From Rikenellaceae bacterium (GTDB lineage Bacteria; Bacteroidota; Bacteroidia; Bacteroidales; Rikenellaceae), in the NCBI GenBank assembly GCA_015060115.1, contig SUZB01000003.1:62001-126000 (forward strand): a DNA stretch of 64,000 nt, given 5' to 3'. The position numbers were made by a program, and so were the translations under genes. The notes beneath the pieces are model-generated. The model saw nothing but the letters and a program-made list of their open reading frames with translations, made no database searches and was not told where the DNA came from. Positions 53,720-61,829 of this stretch are shown here, in pieces; position 1 is the stretch's first letter, and each line of letters begins with the position of its first letter.

Positions 53720-55111
53720 TTAAGCCTTGTAAATTTGTTCTATTTCGGAAATGAGGCGCTTAGCCAAAGCATCGGCCTCCTCCATAGTTTTTGCCTCGGT
53801 GTAGATGCGAATGATAGGCTCGGTATTCGACTTGCGGAGGTGTACCCAGTTCTCGGCAAAGTCAATCTTCACACCATCAATATCGTTTACTCTTTCGTCT
53901 GAGTATCTTTGCTTTATCGTTGCCAAAATCTTGTCTACATCGATTTCGGGAGTAAGCTCAATCTTGTTCTTCGAGGCGTAGTATGCAGGGTATGTCTTAC
54001 GCAACTCCGACATTGTCATATTCTTGCCTGCAAAATAGGTCAAAAAGAGAGCAACGCCAACCAACGCATCACGGCCGTAGTGCAACTCGGGATAGATAAC
54101 ACCACCATTGCCCTCGCCACCGATTACAGCGCCCGTATCCTTCATCTTCTTTACGACATTTACCTCGCCCACAGCAGCCGCCTCGTATGAGCAGCCCTCG
54201 TAGCGCGAAGTGACATCGCTCAGCGCACGCGATGACGACAGATTTGATACGGTATTACCCTTGGTGTGCTGCAACACATAGTCGGCAACAGCCACCAATG
54301 TGTACTCTTCAACAAACATCTCGCCATTCTCCATTACGAATGCCAAGCGGTCTACATCGGGGTCTACGACAACACCAAGGTCGGCACCCTCACGGCGGAT
54401 AATCTCCGAAATCTCGGTGAGGTTCTGGGGCAGAGGCTCGGGGTTGTGGGCAAACTCGCCCGTAGGCTCGCAGTTGAGCTCTACAACCTCGCAACCAAGC
54501 TCACGCAAGAGGGCAGGGATAACGATGCCACCAACAGAGTTTACGGCATCTACAACAACCTTGAACTTACGCTTGCGAACAGCCTCCTTATCGACGAGCT
54601 TTAGCGCCAAGACCTGCTCGATATGCTTCTGGTTGAAATCCTCGCGAAGAACAACCTTGCCGATATGGTCGATGGTGGGGTAGCTATACTCCGTATCCTC
54701 GGCCATTGCCAACACCTGCTTGCCCTCAGTATCATCGAGGAACTCGCCACGCTCGTTGAGCAACTTTAGAGCATTCCACTGGCGTGGGTTGTGCGATGCG
54801 GTGATAATGATACCGCCATCGGCCTTGTGGGTGATTACGGCCATCTCCGTTCCGGGTGTGGTGCAGAGGCCAACATTGATAACATCGACACCTGTGCCGA
54901 GGAGTGTGCCCTCGACCAAAGAGTCTACCATAGAGCCCGAAAGACGAGCATCACGACCTACGACAACGGTAATTCGCTTGCCGGGGTTCTTATCTCTGAT
55001 AAGACGGGCATAGGCGGTAGTAAACTTAACGACATCGATAGGTGTAAGATTGTCGGCAGCGTGGCCACCAATAGTGCCACGAATACCAGAAATGGATTTT
55101 ATAAGTGTCAT
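53720..55111 (-). CDS. glmM: Phosphoglucosamine mutase (alpha-D-phosphohexomutase family)
   Basis: A 463-residue enzyme that converts glucosamine-6-phosphate to glucosamine-1-phosphate for cell-wall and lipid A synthesis. It starts TLIKSISGIRGTIGG; the phospho-serine loop is GIIITASHNPRQWNALK (about 97-113), the magnesium-binding loop DPDVDRLAF, the sugar-binding loop GGEGNGGVIYPE and the phosphate-binding end RKSNTEPIIRIYTEA. I chose the ATG at 55111; a start 12 codons upstream (55147) would add a non-conserved NHKIFRQFLDK. Assignment to GlmM rather than another phosphohexomutase rests on overall likeness to Bacteroidetes GlmM. It is divergent from the nucleoside phosphorylase gene. Confidence 0.9.
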   Translation of the reverse strand: MTLIKSISGIRGTIGGHAADNLTPIDVVKFTTAYARLIRDKNPGKRITVVVGRDARLSGSMVDSLVEGTLLGTGVDVINVGLCTTPGTEMAVITHKADGGIIITASHNPRQWNALKLLNERGEFLDDTEGKQVLAMAEDTEYSYPTIDHIGKVVLREDFNQKHIEQVLALKLVDKEAVRKRKFKVVVDAVNSVGGIVIPALLRELGCEVVELNCEPTGEFAHNPEPLPQNLTEISEIIRREGADLGVVVDPDVDRLAFVMENGEMFVEEYTLVAVADYVLQHTKGNTVSNLSSSRALSDVTSRYEGCSYEAAAVGEVNVVKKMKDTGAVIGGEGNGGVIYPELHYGRDALVGVALFLTYFAGKNMTMSELRKTYPAYYASKNKIELTPEIDVDKILATIKQRYSDERVNDIDGVKIDFAENWVHLRKSNTEPIIRIYTEAKTMEEADALAKRLISEIEQIYKA

Positions 55112-55149
55112 TTTGTCTAAAAATTGTCTAAAAATTTTGTGGTTCACGA

Positions 55150-55157
55150 CAAAATTA
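55150..55157 (-). promoter_or_regulatory. Candidate -7 box of glmM
   Basis: TAATTTTG on the minus strand fits TANNTTTG, 38 bases before the start codon. A direct repeat TTGTCTAAAAA lies in the leader (55113-55135). No clear -33 box. Confidence 0.45.
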
Positions 55158-55208
55158 CTAATTTTACGCGAATATTAAAATAATATTGTAAATAATTTAT
55201 CTAAAAAT

Positions 55209-56084
55209 ATGAGAACGATACCCTCTTCTGAGCTGATTATCAATGCTGATGGCTCGATTTTCCATCTGCATCTTAAGCCTGAGCATCTTGCCGATACGGT
55301 TATCTTGGTGGGCGATCCCGGTCGTGTGGCTATGATTTCGGAGTATTTCGACGAGAAGGAGTGCGAGATAGCTAATCGCGAGTTTCTCACCGTTACGGGT
55401 AAGTACAAGGGCAAGCGTATGACCGTGATGTCAACGGGTATCGGTATCGGCAATATCGACATTGCCGTTACGGAGCTCGATGCCTTGGCAAATATCGACT
55501 TCGAGAGCCGTCAGGTGAAGGAGAACTTCCGCCGCCTAAACCTTGTGCGCCTCGGTACTTCGGGTGCTATCCAGCAGGATATCGAGGTTGGCGAGGTTGT
55601 ATTCTCGCGCACATCGCTCGGCTTCGATGGCTTGCTGTCGTACTATGAGGGTCGTGATGCCGTTTGCGACTTGGAGTTGGAGAGAGCCTTCGTGGAGCAT
55701 ACAGCGTGGTACGATAAGTTGCCCGCCCCCTACTTCGTAGATGCCGATGAGGAGCTCTTCGACCTCTTCAAGGACTCGGTGCGTGAGGGTATCACCATTG
55801 CAGCCCCCGGCTTCTATGCACCTCAGGGTCGCTGGGTGCGCCTACGCCCCCACGATATGCACCTCAACGAGAAGATTGAGTCGTTCCGCTTTGGTGAGCG
55901 CCGCATCACCAACTTCGAGATGGAGGGCTCGGCACTTCAGGGCTTGGCAAGGCTTATGGGCCACCGTGCAGCCACCATCTGCACCATTATCGCCCAGCGT
56001 GTAGCGAAGGATGCTTGCACCGACTATAAGCCATTTGTTCGCAGAATGATTGAGATGGCCTTGGATAAGCTCTCTACATTGTAA
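55209..56084 (+). CDS. Nucleoside phosphorylase (uridine phosphorylase-like)
   Basis: A 291-residue cytosolic enzyme of the PNP/UDP phosphorylase family, which splits nucleosides with phosphate. Motifs: TVILVGDPGRVAMISEYF (phosphate-binding GDPxR), VMSTGIGIGNIDIAVTEL, VRLGTSGAIQ, and ITNFEMEGSALQGLARLMGH, which holds the Glu-Met-Glu ribose-binding signature. The base specificity (uridine or purine) cannot be set from this. Length is about 35 longer than E. coli Udp. It stands between glmM (divergent) and dnaN. Confidence 0.92.
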   Translation: MRTIPSSELIINADGSIFHLHLKPEHLADTVILVGDPGRVAMISEYFDEKECEIANREFLTVTGKYKGKRMTVMSTGIGIGNIDIAVTELDALANIDFESRQVKENFRRLNLVRLGTSGAIQQDIEVGEVVFSRTSLGFDGLLSYYEGRDAVCDLELERAFVEHTAWYDKLPAPYFVDADEELFDLFKDSVREGITIAAPGFYAPQGRWVRLRPHDMHLNEKIESFRFGERRITNFEMEGSALQGLARLMGHRAATICTIIAQRVAKDACTDYKPFVRRMIEMALDKLSTL

Positions 56085-56109
56085 AGGGCATCATCAGCCA
56101 CTGCCTGAG

Positions 56110-56156
56110 AGCAAAGAGCGTGCCTACTTTTTAGGATAAGGCTCTGCCTGCTTTTG
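56110..56156 (+). terminator. Possible terminator or hairpin between the phosphorylase gene and dnaN
   Basis: AGCAAAGAGC ... CCT / AGG ... GCTCTGCCTGCTTTT forms an imperfect branched stem ending in four T. The bases just before it (56086-56105) resemble the start of palindromic element C, so it could be a decayed copy. Confidence 0.4.
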
Positions 56157-56202
56157 AAATAGAATTGAGAAACAAAAAAATAATAATAAAAACTGACAAA
56201 TT

Positions 56203-57330
56203 ATGAAATTTACTGTATCGAGCTCAGCGCTTTTGTCGCTGCTTGCAACCACCGGAAAGGTTATTAGCAACAAGAACACCCTCCCCATCCTCGACTACTT
56301 CCTCCTTGAGCTTAAGGAGGGCGAGCTTACCGTAACTACCTCGGACCTTGAGACCACGCTTATTGGCCACCTCAAGGTTGAGAATGTAGAGCGTGAGGGC
56401 GTCATCGCAGCACCCGCAAAGCTTATGCTTGACTCACTCAAGGAGTTTCCGGAGATGCCCCTTGAGATTGATGTTAATGACACTACTTGGGAGATTAAGA
56501 TTAAGTGGGCAAGTGGCTCACTCTCTATTCCTGGTGCAAGCGCTGTTAGCTACCCCGCAATGCAGACTATCGGCGCCGAGCACAAGGAGATTACACTCGA
56601 TGTAGATATGCTTATCGCTGGCATCAACAAGACCATCTTCGCAACGGCAGATGACGAGCTTCGTCCCGTGATGAATGGTGTATACTTCAACTTCGAGGAG
56701 GGCAAGCTCACCTTCGTGGCTACCGATGCTCACAAGCTCGTACGCTCGGTTTCGGAGTGCCACGATGTAGACTTCAACTCATCGTTCATCCTCCCCAAGA
56801 AGCCCGCTAACCTGCTCAAGGGCGTATTGCTCAAGGAGGAGGAGCCTATCCGTGTAACCTTCGATGCCAAGAATGTAATCTTCGACTTGAAGAACCACAA
56901 ATTGGTATGCCGTCTTATCGAGGGCAACTACCCCAACTACAACGCCGTAATCCCCACCGCCAACCCCAACAAGGTGCTTGTTGATCGTGTGGAGCTCGTT
57001 AATGGCATCAAGCGTGTTGCGGTATGTTCTAACCCCACAACCAACCTTATCCGTATGGATATCGCTGGCAACAAGATTAGCCTTGCAGCACAGGATATCG
57101 ACTTCTCGGTATCTGCTAACGAGACTATCTCTTGCAGCTACGATGGTCAGCCCGTAACTATCGGCTTCAAGTCTACATTCCTTGTGGAGATTCTCTCTAA
57201 CATCGACACTCCCACCGTGCAGATTGAGCTTGCAGACTCTACCCGTGCAGGTGTCTTCAAGCCTGTATACGATGACAAGCGCAACAGCGAGGTGTTGATG
57301 TTGTTGATGCCGATGATGATAAACGCCTAA
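56203..57330 (+). CDS. dnaN: DNA polymerase III beta subunit (sliding clamp)
   Basis: A 375-residue ring protein that tethers the replicative polymerase to DNA. Three tandem clamp domains are visible: start to about 120 (LLSLLATTGKVISNKNTLPI ...), 130-250 (FATADDELRPVMNGVYFNFE ...), and 255-375 (GNYPNYNAVIP ... ending EVLMLLMPMMI). Length is normal. There is no dnaA next to it, and no origin-like iterons are evident. Its stop codon overlaps palindromic element C. Confidence 0.97.
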   Translation: MKFTVSSSALLSLLATTGKVISNKNTLPILDYFLLELKEGELTVTTSDLETTLIGHLKVENVEREGVIAAPAKLMLDSLKEFPEMPLEIDVNDTTWEIKIKWASGSLSIPGASAVSYPAMQTIGAEHKEITLDVDMLIAGINKTIFATADDELRPVMNGVYFNFEEGKLTFVATDAHKLVRSVSECHDVDFNSSFILPKKPANLLKGVLLKEEEPIRVTFDAKNVIFDLKNHKLVCRLIEGNYPNYNAVIPTANPNKVLVDRVELVNGIKRVAVCSNPTTNLIRMDIAGNKISLAAQDIDFSVSANETISCSYDGQPVTIGFKSTFLVEILSNIDTPTVQIELADSTRAGVFKPVYDDKRNSEVLMLLMPMMINA

Positions 57331-57457
57331 ATTTGCAGAGATAAGGCATCATCTACTGCCGCTAACAAAATATGTTGTCAATGGGCAGTACGCCAAGTAC
57401 AGCCCATCGACACCAATTTTGCCGAGCGTTGTATCTGATACCTTCTATCTGCAAATT
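57330..57457 (+). repeat. 128-base palindromic element (copy C) on the dnaN stop codon
   Basis: Outer arms AATTTGCAGAGATAAGG / CCTTCTATCTGCAAATT, starting inside the dnaN TAA. The central hairpin is CGATGGGC / GCCCATCG-like with tip GTACGCCAAGTAC. The five bases after AATTT differ from copies A and B (GCAGA for CTTGT) in both arms, so the pairing is kept by paired changes. Confidence 0.82.
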
Positions 57458-57465
57458 ACCGCACT

Positions 57466-57545
57466 GGAGGGCTGAGGTATTTGAGGTGGCAATTTCGACC
57501 AGCTACCACATCTACCCCCTTCTAACAACAAATTGGGTCTTACTG
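57466..57545 (+). repeat. Possible truncated second palindromic element
   Basis: CCCCCTTCTAACAACAAATT (57519-57538) looks like the right arm of copies A and B (CCTCTTCTGACAAGAAATT), but no matching left arm is seen. With copy C and R4 copy 2 it accounts for the 350-base gap after dnaN. Confidence 0.4.
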
Positions 57546-57565
57546 TCCCGAATGGGTGTTGATTA

Positions 57566-57665
57566 AGGAATTTAATGAGTTTAGTGAGTTTAAGGAATTT
57601 AGGGCGTATTTCTATCTCTATCTTCCCTAAATTCCCTAATCTCTCTAATCTCCCTAAGCTCCCTA
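57566..57665 (+). repeat. Interspersed hairpin element, family R4, copy 2
   Basis: Left arm units GGAATTTAA, TGAGTTTAG, TGAGTTTAA, GGAATTTAG; centre GGCGTATTTCTATCTCTATC; right arm TTCCCTAAA, TTCCCTAAT, CTCTCTAAT, CTCCCTAAG, CTCCCTAT. Confidence 0.7.
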
Positions 57666-57680
57666 TCAAAAATTTATACT

Positions 57681-58442
57681 ATGAACTTACAGCTAAAGCG
57701 ACCAATAATATTCTTTGACCTTGAGACTACGGGTGTCGATACCTCAAAAGACCGTATCGTCGAGATTTCGATGGTCAAGGTGGGTGTCGATGGCACGAAG
57801 CAGGTCAAGACACGCCGCATCAACCCTGAGATGCCAATACCTGCCGAGGCGACAGCCGTGCACGGCATCACCGATGACGATGTGCGCGATGAGCCTACAT
57901 TCCGCCAGATAGCCAAGTCGTTGGCGCAGTTTATCGAGGGTTGCGACTTCGGCGGTTTCAACTCCAACCGCTTCGACCTTCCGGTATTGGTCGAGGAGTT
58001 TATGCGTGCAGGTGTCGAGGTGGACTTCAAACGCCGTAAGTTTGTCGATGTGCAGAACATCTTCCACAAGAAGGAGCAGCGCACGCTGGTGGCAGCCTAC
58101 AAGTTCTACTGCGACAAGGACCTCGAAAATGCCCACTCAGCAGAGGCCGACACCTTGGCAACATACGAGGTGCTGGAGGCGCAGATTGAGCGCTATGGCG
58201 ACATAGGCACAACGGTAGAGGAGCTGGCAGAGTTCTCGACACACGGTGAGAGTGTCGATTTCGCAGGTCGCATTGCCCTTAACGACAAGGGCGAGGAGAT
58301 ATTCACCTTCGGCAAGTATAAGGGACAGAGGGTAGAGGATGTTTTCCGCCGTGAGCCGAGCTACTACTCGTGGATGATGGATGGCGACTTCCCGCTCTAT
58401 ACCAAGAAGGTGATCACCGAGATACGACTACGCATCAAGTAG
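57681..58442 (+). CDS. DnaQ-like 3'-5' exonuclease with a C-terminal DUF3820-like extension
   Basis: A 253-residue protein. The DEDDh exonuclease domain (about 8-175) has ExoI IIFFDLETTG (Asp13, Glu15), ExoII FGGFNSNRFDLPVL and ExoIII AHSAEADTLAT with its His and Asp. It is therefore active-looking and could proofread or degrade DNA or RNA. The C-terminal part (about 195-253) has IFTFGKYKGQRVEDVFRREP and SYYSWMMDGDFP, like the small DUF3820-type domain. It is not the classic polymerase III epsilon subunit but a free-standing relative. It precedes the LysM gene by 16 bases. Confidence 0.92.
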   Translation: MNLQLKRPIIFFDLETTGVDTSKDRIVEISMVKVGVDGTKQVKTRRINPEMPIPAEATAVHGITDDDVRDEPTFRQIAKSLAQFIEGCDFGGFNSNRFDLPVLVEEFMRAGVEVDFKRRKFVDVQNIFHKKEQRTLVAAYKFYCDKDLENAHSAEADTLATYEVLEAQIERYGDIGTTVEELAEFSTHGESVDFAGRIALNDKGEEIFTFGKYKGQRVEDVFRREPSYYSWMMDGDFPLYTKKVITEIRLRIK

Positions 58443-58458
58443 CCTTAAAAGTTAGATA

Positions 58459-60387
58459 ATGATAAAGAAACGCTGTTTGCTGCTTATCGCAGCCCTCTTT
58501 GTAGCCATATCTGTGGCATTTGCCACCGAGCCACAAGTTGTGGTCTTCAATGGCAAAAAATATGTCGCACACACCATAGTGTCGGGAGATACGCTGTACT
58601 CTCTCTCTAAGGCGTATGGTGTTACGGAGGATGATATAATCAAGGCGGCAATGGAGATTTCGGGTGAGAGGCTTACCGCATCGCAACTAAAGATTGGCGA
58701 GAAGCTCTTTATCCCCAAGAAAGATGAGGATAAAAAGAAGACCAAGCGCTCGAAGTCAGCCTACCGCACACATATTGTCGAGCGAGGGCAAACCCTATAC
58801 TCGATAGCCAAGAGCTACAAAATATCGGTGGCTATCCTTGAGGAGGATAACCCCACGGTAGATGCTGCGGCACTTGCACCGGGCACCGAGCTGAACATTC
58901 GCCGTTCTGAGATGGGCTATGCCACAACCGAGGAGATTGAGCGTGTGGAGCGTGAGCGTGGTGCTACGATAGAGGTTGGCGAGGGCTACCACAAGGTAAA
59001 TCCCGGCGAGACAGTATATTCGTTGTCGCGTCGCTATGGCATAACAGAGGAGGAGTTCCTTCAGTTGAATAACCTCATTTCATCAGCCGACCTTAAGGCG
59101 GGTATGGTGGTGAGTGTAGCAAAGAGCGCTGAGGATGCCGAGAGCACGAAGAGTGGCGATAGAATAGAGAGAACGGAGAGAGCGGAGGTTGTGGCTACGG
59201 ATACCACGACAAATGACCGCCGTTCTTTTGGAGAGTGGATTGAGGACCTGTTTACTGCTGACGAGGAGGCTGATAGCGTGGAGCTTAAGCCTGTCGATGT
59301 AGAGTTCTTGACGCTTGGTCGCCACAATACGCTCAATGTAGCGCTTATGTTGCCCTTCCACATTCGCGATAAGGCGAATAGCAACTATGTGGACTTCTAC
59401 AAGGGTGTGTTGCTCGCGATGGAGGACCTAAAGGCTGAGGGTTACTCTATCGACCTCTCGGTATACGATACGGAGCATAGCGCCCAGAAGATTAAGGAGT
59501 TAGTTGATTACGAAGATGGCTTGTTGGATTCGCACCTTATCATCGGCCCTGTTTACGAGGATGAGTTACGCTATGTGCTCGACTTGGCTGAGGACAACAA
59601 TATTCCTGTGGTGTCGCCATTGGCCGATATCGAGGGTATCAAGAGCCCAGTATTGTTCCAGATGCAGTCGGAGGAGAGTTTCAAATATGATAAGTTTAGC
59701 GATGTGCTTGATGGCAGCCGTGAGTTGGTGATGATATATGCGTCGAGCAACGACACAGCCTTTGCCGAGGAGATTAAGGCTGAGGCTAAGCAGGCGCCTA
59801 TGCGTGAGCTAAACTTTGTCTTCAACCGCGAATCGTACTTCTATAATCGCAATGCCGATGGCTCGAATGGTGCATTTGTAGATATCAAGGAGTATATGCG
59901 TACGCAGAGTGCCAAGGCCTATGTTATCGTTGCCGACCGTGATACCGATATAGACCGAATACTAACTACGCTATCATCGACCCGTGCATCGATTGTAGAC
60001 CGTGGCTTCAATGTGGGCAATTATATGATTATTGGCAACCGCAAGTGGTCGCGCTTGGCAAATATCGAGCGTCAGTCCTTCTTCCGCAACAATGTGGCGT
60101 TCCTTGTGCCATATCACGCCAAGCGTAGCGATAGGGCTATCCGCATCTTTGATGGTCGCTATATCGCTGCCTACAACACTCTGCCCTCGATGTACTCGTA
60201 TCGTGGCTACGATGCAGCGATGATATTCTGCCGTAAGATGTACGAGGGTATTGGCCGAGATATTGAGAATGAGCTGTTTATGCCTCTCACTACGCCATAC
60301 CGCTTCTCTTACATAGATGGTGTATATGTAAATACGGAGTGGACTTTGGAGCAGTATACCGACCACTTCCACATCGAGATTAGATAA
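58459..60387 (+). CDS. LysM and periplasmic-binding-fold cell-wall protein
   Basis: A 642-residue exported protein with a signal peptide (1-22). Three LysM domains bind peptidoglycan: 35-86 (YVAHTIVSGDTLYSLSKAYG ...), 102-148 (YRTHIVERGQTLYSIAKSYK ...) and 175-220 (GYHKVNPGETVYSLSRRYG ...). After a charged linker comes a region (about 290-640) that resembles type 1 periplasmic binding proteins (LNVALMLPFHIRDKANSNYV, LIIGPVYEDELRYVLDLAED, NIPVVSPLADIEGIKSPVLF). No catalytic residues are seen. It may recognise wall fragments or scaffold wall enzymes; this is inference. It is between the exonuclease and rex, 16 bases from each. Confidence 0.9.
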   Translation: MIKKRCLLLIAALFVAISVAFATEPQVVVFNGKKYVAHTIVSGDTLYSLSKAYGVTEDDIIKAAMEISGERLTASQLKIGEKLFIPKKDEDKKKTKRSKSAYRTHIVERGQTLYSIAKSYKISVAILEEDNPTVDAAALAPGTELNIRRSEMGYATTEEIERVERERGATIEVGEGYHKVNPGETVYSLSRRYGITEEEFLQLNNLISSADLKAGMVVSVAKSAEDAESTKSGDRIERTERAEVVATDTTTNDRRSFGEWIEDLFTADEEADSVELKPVDVEFLTLGRHNTLNVALMLPFHIRDKANSNYVDFYKGVLLAMEDLKAEGYSIDLSVYDTEHSAQKIKELVDYEDGLLDSHLIIGPVYEDELRYVLDLAEDNNIPVVSPLADIEGIKSPVLFQMQSEESFKYDKFSDVLDGSRELVMIYASSNDTAFAEEIKAEAKQAPMRELNFVFNRESYFYNRNADGSNGAFVDIKEYMRTQSAKAYVIVADRDTDIDRILTTLSSTRASIVDRGFNVGNYMIIGNRKWSRLANIERQSFFRNNVAFLVPYHAKRSDRAIRIFDGRYIAAYNTLPSMYSYRGYDAAMIFCRKMYEGIGRDIENELFMPLTTPYRFSYIDGVYVNTEWTLEQYTDHFHIEIR

Positions 60388-60403
60388 ACGATAGAAACTT
60401 TCT

Positions 60404-61048
60404 ATGGCAAACATTGCATCAAATATTCCCGAGAAGACTATCGAGCGCCTCAGTGAGTACCGCAGAACGCTTATCAAGTGTCATGCTCAGGGCATCACAC
60501 ATATCTTTTCGCATGTCTTGGCGGGTATGCACGGCATCACAGCCGTTCAAGTGCGCCGAGACCTTATGCTTATCGGCTTCTCGTCAGATACCAAGAAGGG
60601 CTACGATGTCAAGGTGCTTATCGACTTTATAGATGGCATACTCTACAGCGAGCAACCTATGAATATGGCGATTATCGGAATGGGCCACTTGGGTCAGGCC
60701 GTAACACGCTACTTCAATAGCAAGGGTCTTAAGCTACGCATCACCGCAGCCTTCGATGTAGACCCCAAGAAGGTGGGCTCTACCCTCGATAATATCCCGT
60801 GCTACCATATCGACGACTTCGAGGAGCGTGTCGAGGAGATGGATATCAGCATCGTCATCGTTACCTCGCCCACCTCGGCAGCCTCGGCACTCGTTCTGCC
60901 TATCATCAACGCTGGCATCAAGGGTGTGCTCAACTTCACCTCTGCACCCCTTAACTTCCCGCAGGGCATCGTTGTCGAGAACTACGATATTACCACACTT
61001 TTGGAGAAGGTGGCCTACTTCGTGAAGGTCGCCGAGGAGAATAGCTAA
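60404..61048 (+). CDS. rex: Redox-sensing transcriptional repressor Rex
   Basis: A 214-residue dimeric regulator that senses the NADH/NAD ratio and represses fermentation and respiration genes. The N-terminal winged helix (about 1-80) has the recognition region TAVQVRRDLMLIGFSSDTKK. The Rossmann domain has GMGHLGQAVTRYF (about 87-99) with the GxGxxG dinucleotide motif, and SAPLNFPQGIVVENYDI near the end. It lies between the LysM gene and the FAD synthetase gene. No Rex-like operator (TTGTGAA..TTCACAA) was noticed in the adjacent spacers. Confidence 0.96.
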   Translation: MANIASNIPEKTIERLSEYRRTLIKCHAQGITHIFSHVLAGMHGITAVQVRRDLMLIGFSSDTKKGYDVKVLIDFIDGILYSEQPMNMAIIGMGHLGQAVTRYFNSKGLKLRITAAFDVDPKKVGSTLDNIPCYHIDDFEERVEEMDISIVIVTSPTSAASALVLPIINAGIKGVLNFTSAPLNFPQGIVVENYDITTLLEKVAYFVKVAEENS

Positions 61049-61058
61049 CCCCCCCCGT

Positions 61059-61814
61059 TTGAGAGTTAGGATTGTGAGTGATTTTCTAAGATATGGCTTC
61101 GATAAGCTGCCCGATGACCGCCCAGCAGTTGTTGCGGTAGGCTCGTTTGATGGCGTGCACTCTGGTCATCGTGTCTTGCTTGAGCGCCTCAAGGTTATGG
61201 CCAAGCGCATTGGTGGCGTGAGTGTTGTTGTCAGCTTCGACCCTCATCCTCGTATCGCTATGGGGCGTGACGAGGGTTTGCAGCTGCTTACCACGGTCGA
61301 GGAGCGTGCCTTTCTGCTCCAGCGTGCCGGCATCGACTATATGGTCGTTGCGCACTTCGACGAGGAGTTTCGCCGTCAGCCCTATGAGGAGTTTGTTGGC
61401 GAGATGCTCTACCGTAGGCTCGGTATGCGCGGTATGATTGTTGGCTACAACCACCGTCTTGGGCGAAATAGCGAGGGTAACTTCAATGCGTTGGTGCCTC
61501 TTGCCGAGCGCCTTGGCTTCGAGATTGAGCGTGTCGAGCAACATACCGACCTTGGCGACAAGATTAGCTCTACGGTGGTGCGTAACCTGCTCTCGCAGGC
61601 CGAGAACGAGCGTGCAACAAAGCTCCTTGGCCACCCCTATATAATTATAGGTAGTGCATCGGAGGGGCGTGTTAGCGTTGAGGATAGATATAAGCTTCTC
61701 CCTGCCAATGGTCGCTATTCAGCGCGTGTTAATGGTGTAGAGTGTGAGATAGAGATCTCAGAACGAGATATTTTGTTGTCTGCGCCAGATGGTCGCGTTG
61801 TTATTGAATTATAA
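61059..61814 (+). CDS. FAD synthetase (FMN adenylyltransferase domain of RibF, kinase part lost)
   Basis: A 251-residue protein. Residues about 20-185 are the adenylyltransferase domain that makes FAD from FMN and ATP: GSFDGVHSGH (28-37, HxGH 34-37), VVSFDPHPR, GYNHRLGRN and ISSTVVRNLL. The following ~65 residues (LLGHPYIIIGSASEGRVSVE ... PDGRVVIEL) are a reduced remnant of the riboflavin kinase barrel: the PTAN motif and catalytic Glu are missing. The kinase is encoded separately at 25182. No ATG is available; TTG at 61059 keeps the first strand (VRIVSDF), and GTG at 61074 is an alternative with GAGTTAGGA before it. A run of eight C precedes the start. Confidence 0.9.
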   Translation: MRVRIVSDFLRYGFDKLPDDRPAVVAVGSFDGVHSGHRVLLERLKVMAKRIGGVSVVVSFDPHPRIAMGRDEGLQLLTTVEERAFLLQRAGIDYMVVAHFDEEFRRQPYEEFVGEMLYRRLGMRGMIVGYNHRLGRNSEGNFNALVPLAERLGFEIERVEQHTDLGDKISSTVVRNLLSQAENERATKLLGHPYIIIGSASEGRVSVEDRYKLLPANGRYSARVNGVECEIEISERDILLSAPDGRVVIEL

Positions 61815-61829
61815 TTATAGTATATACCA

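Noticed and set aside
55112..55147. Longer N-terminus for glmM
   Set aside because: The 12 extra residues precede the conserved TLIKSISGIRGT start and run into the predicted promoter region.
56085..56202. Replication origin next to dnaN
   Set aside because: No dnaA gene, DnaA-box cluster or AT-rich unwinding region with iterons is apparent; dnaN alone does not mark an origin in this group.
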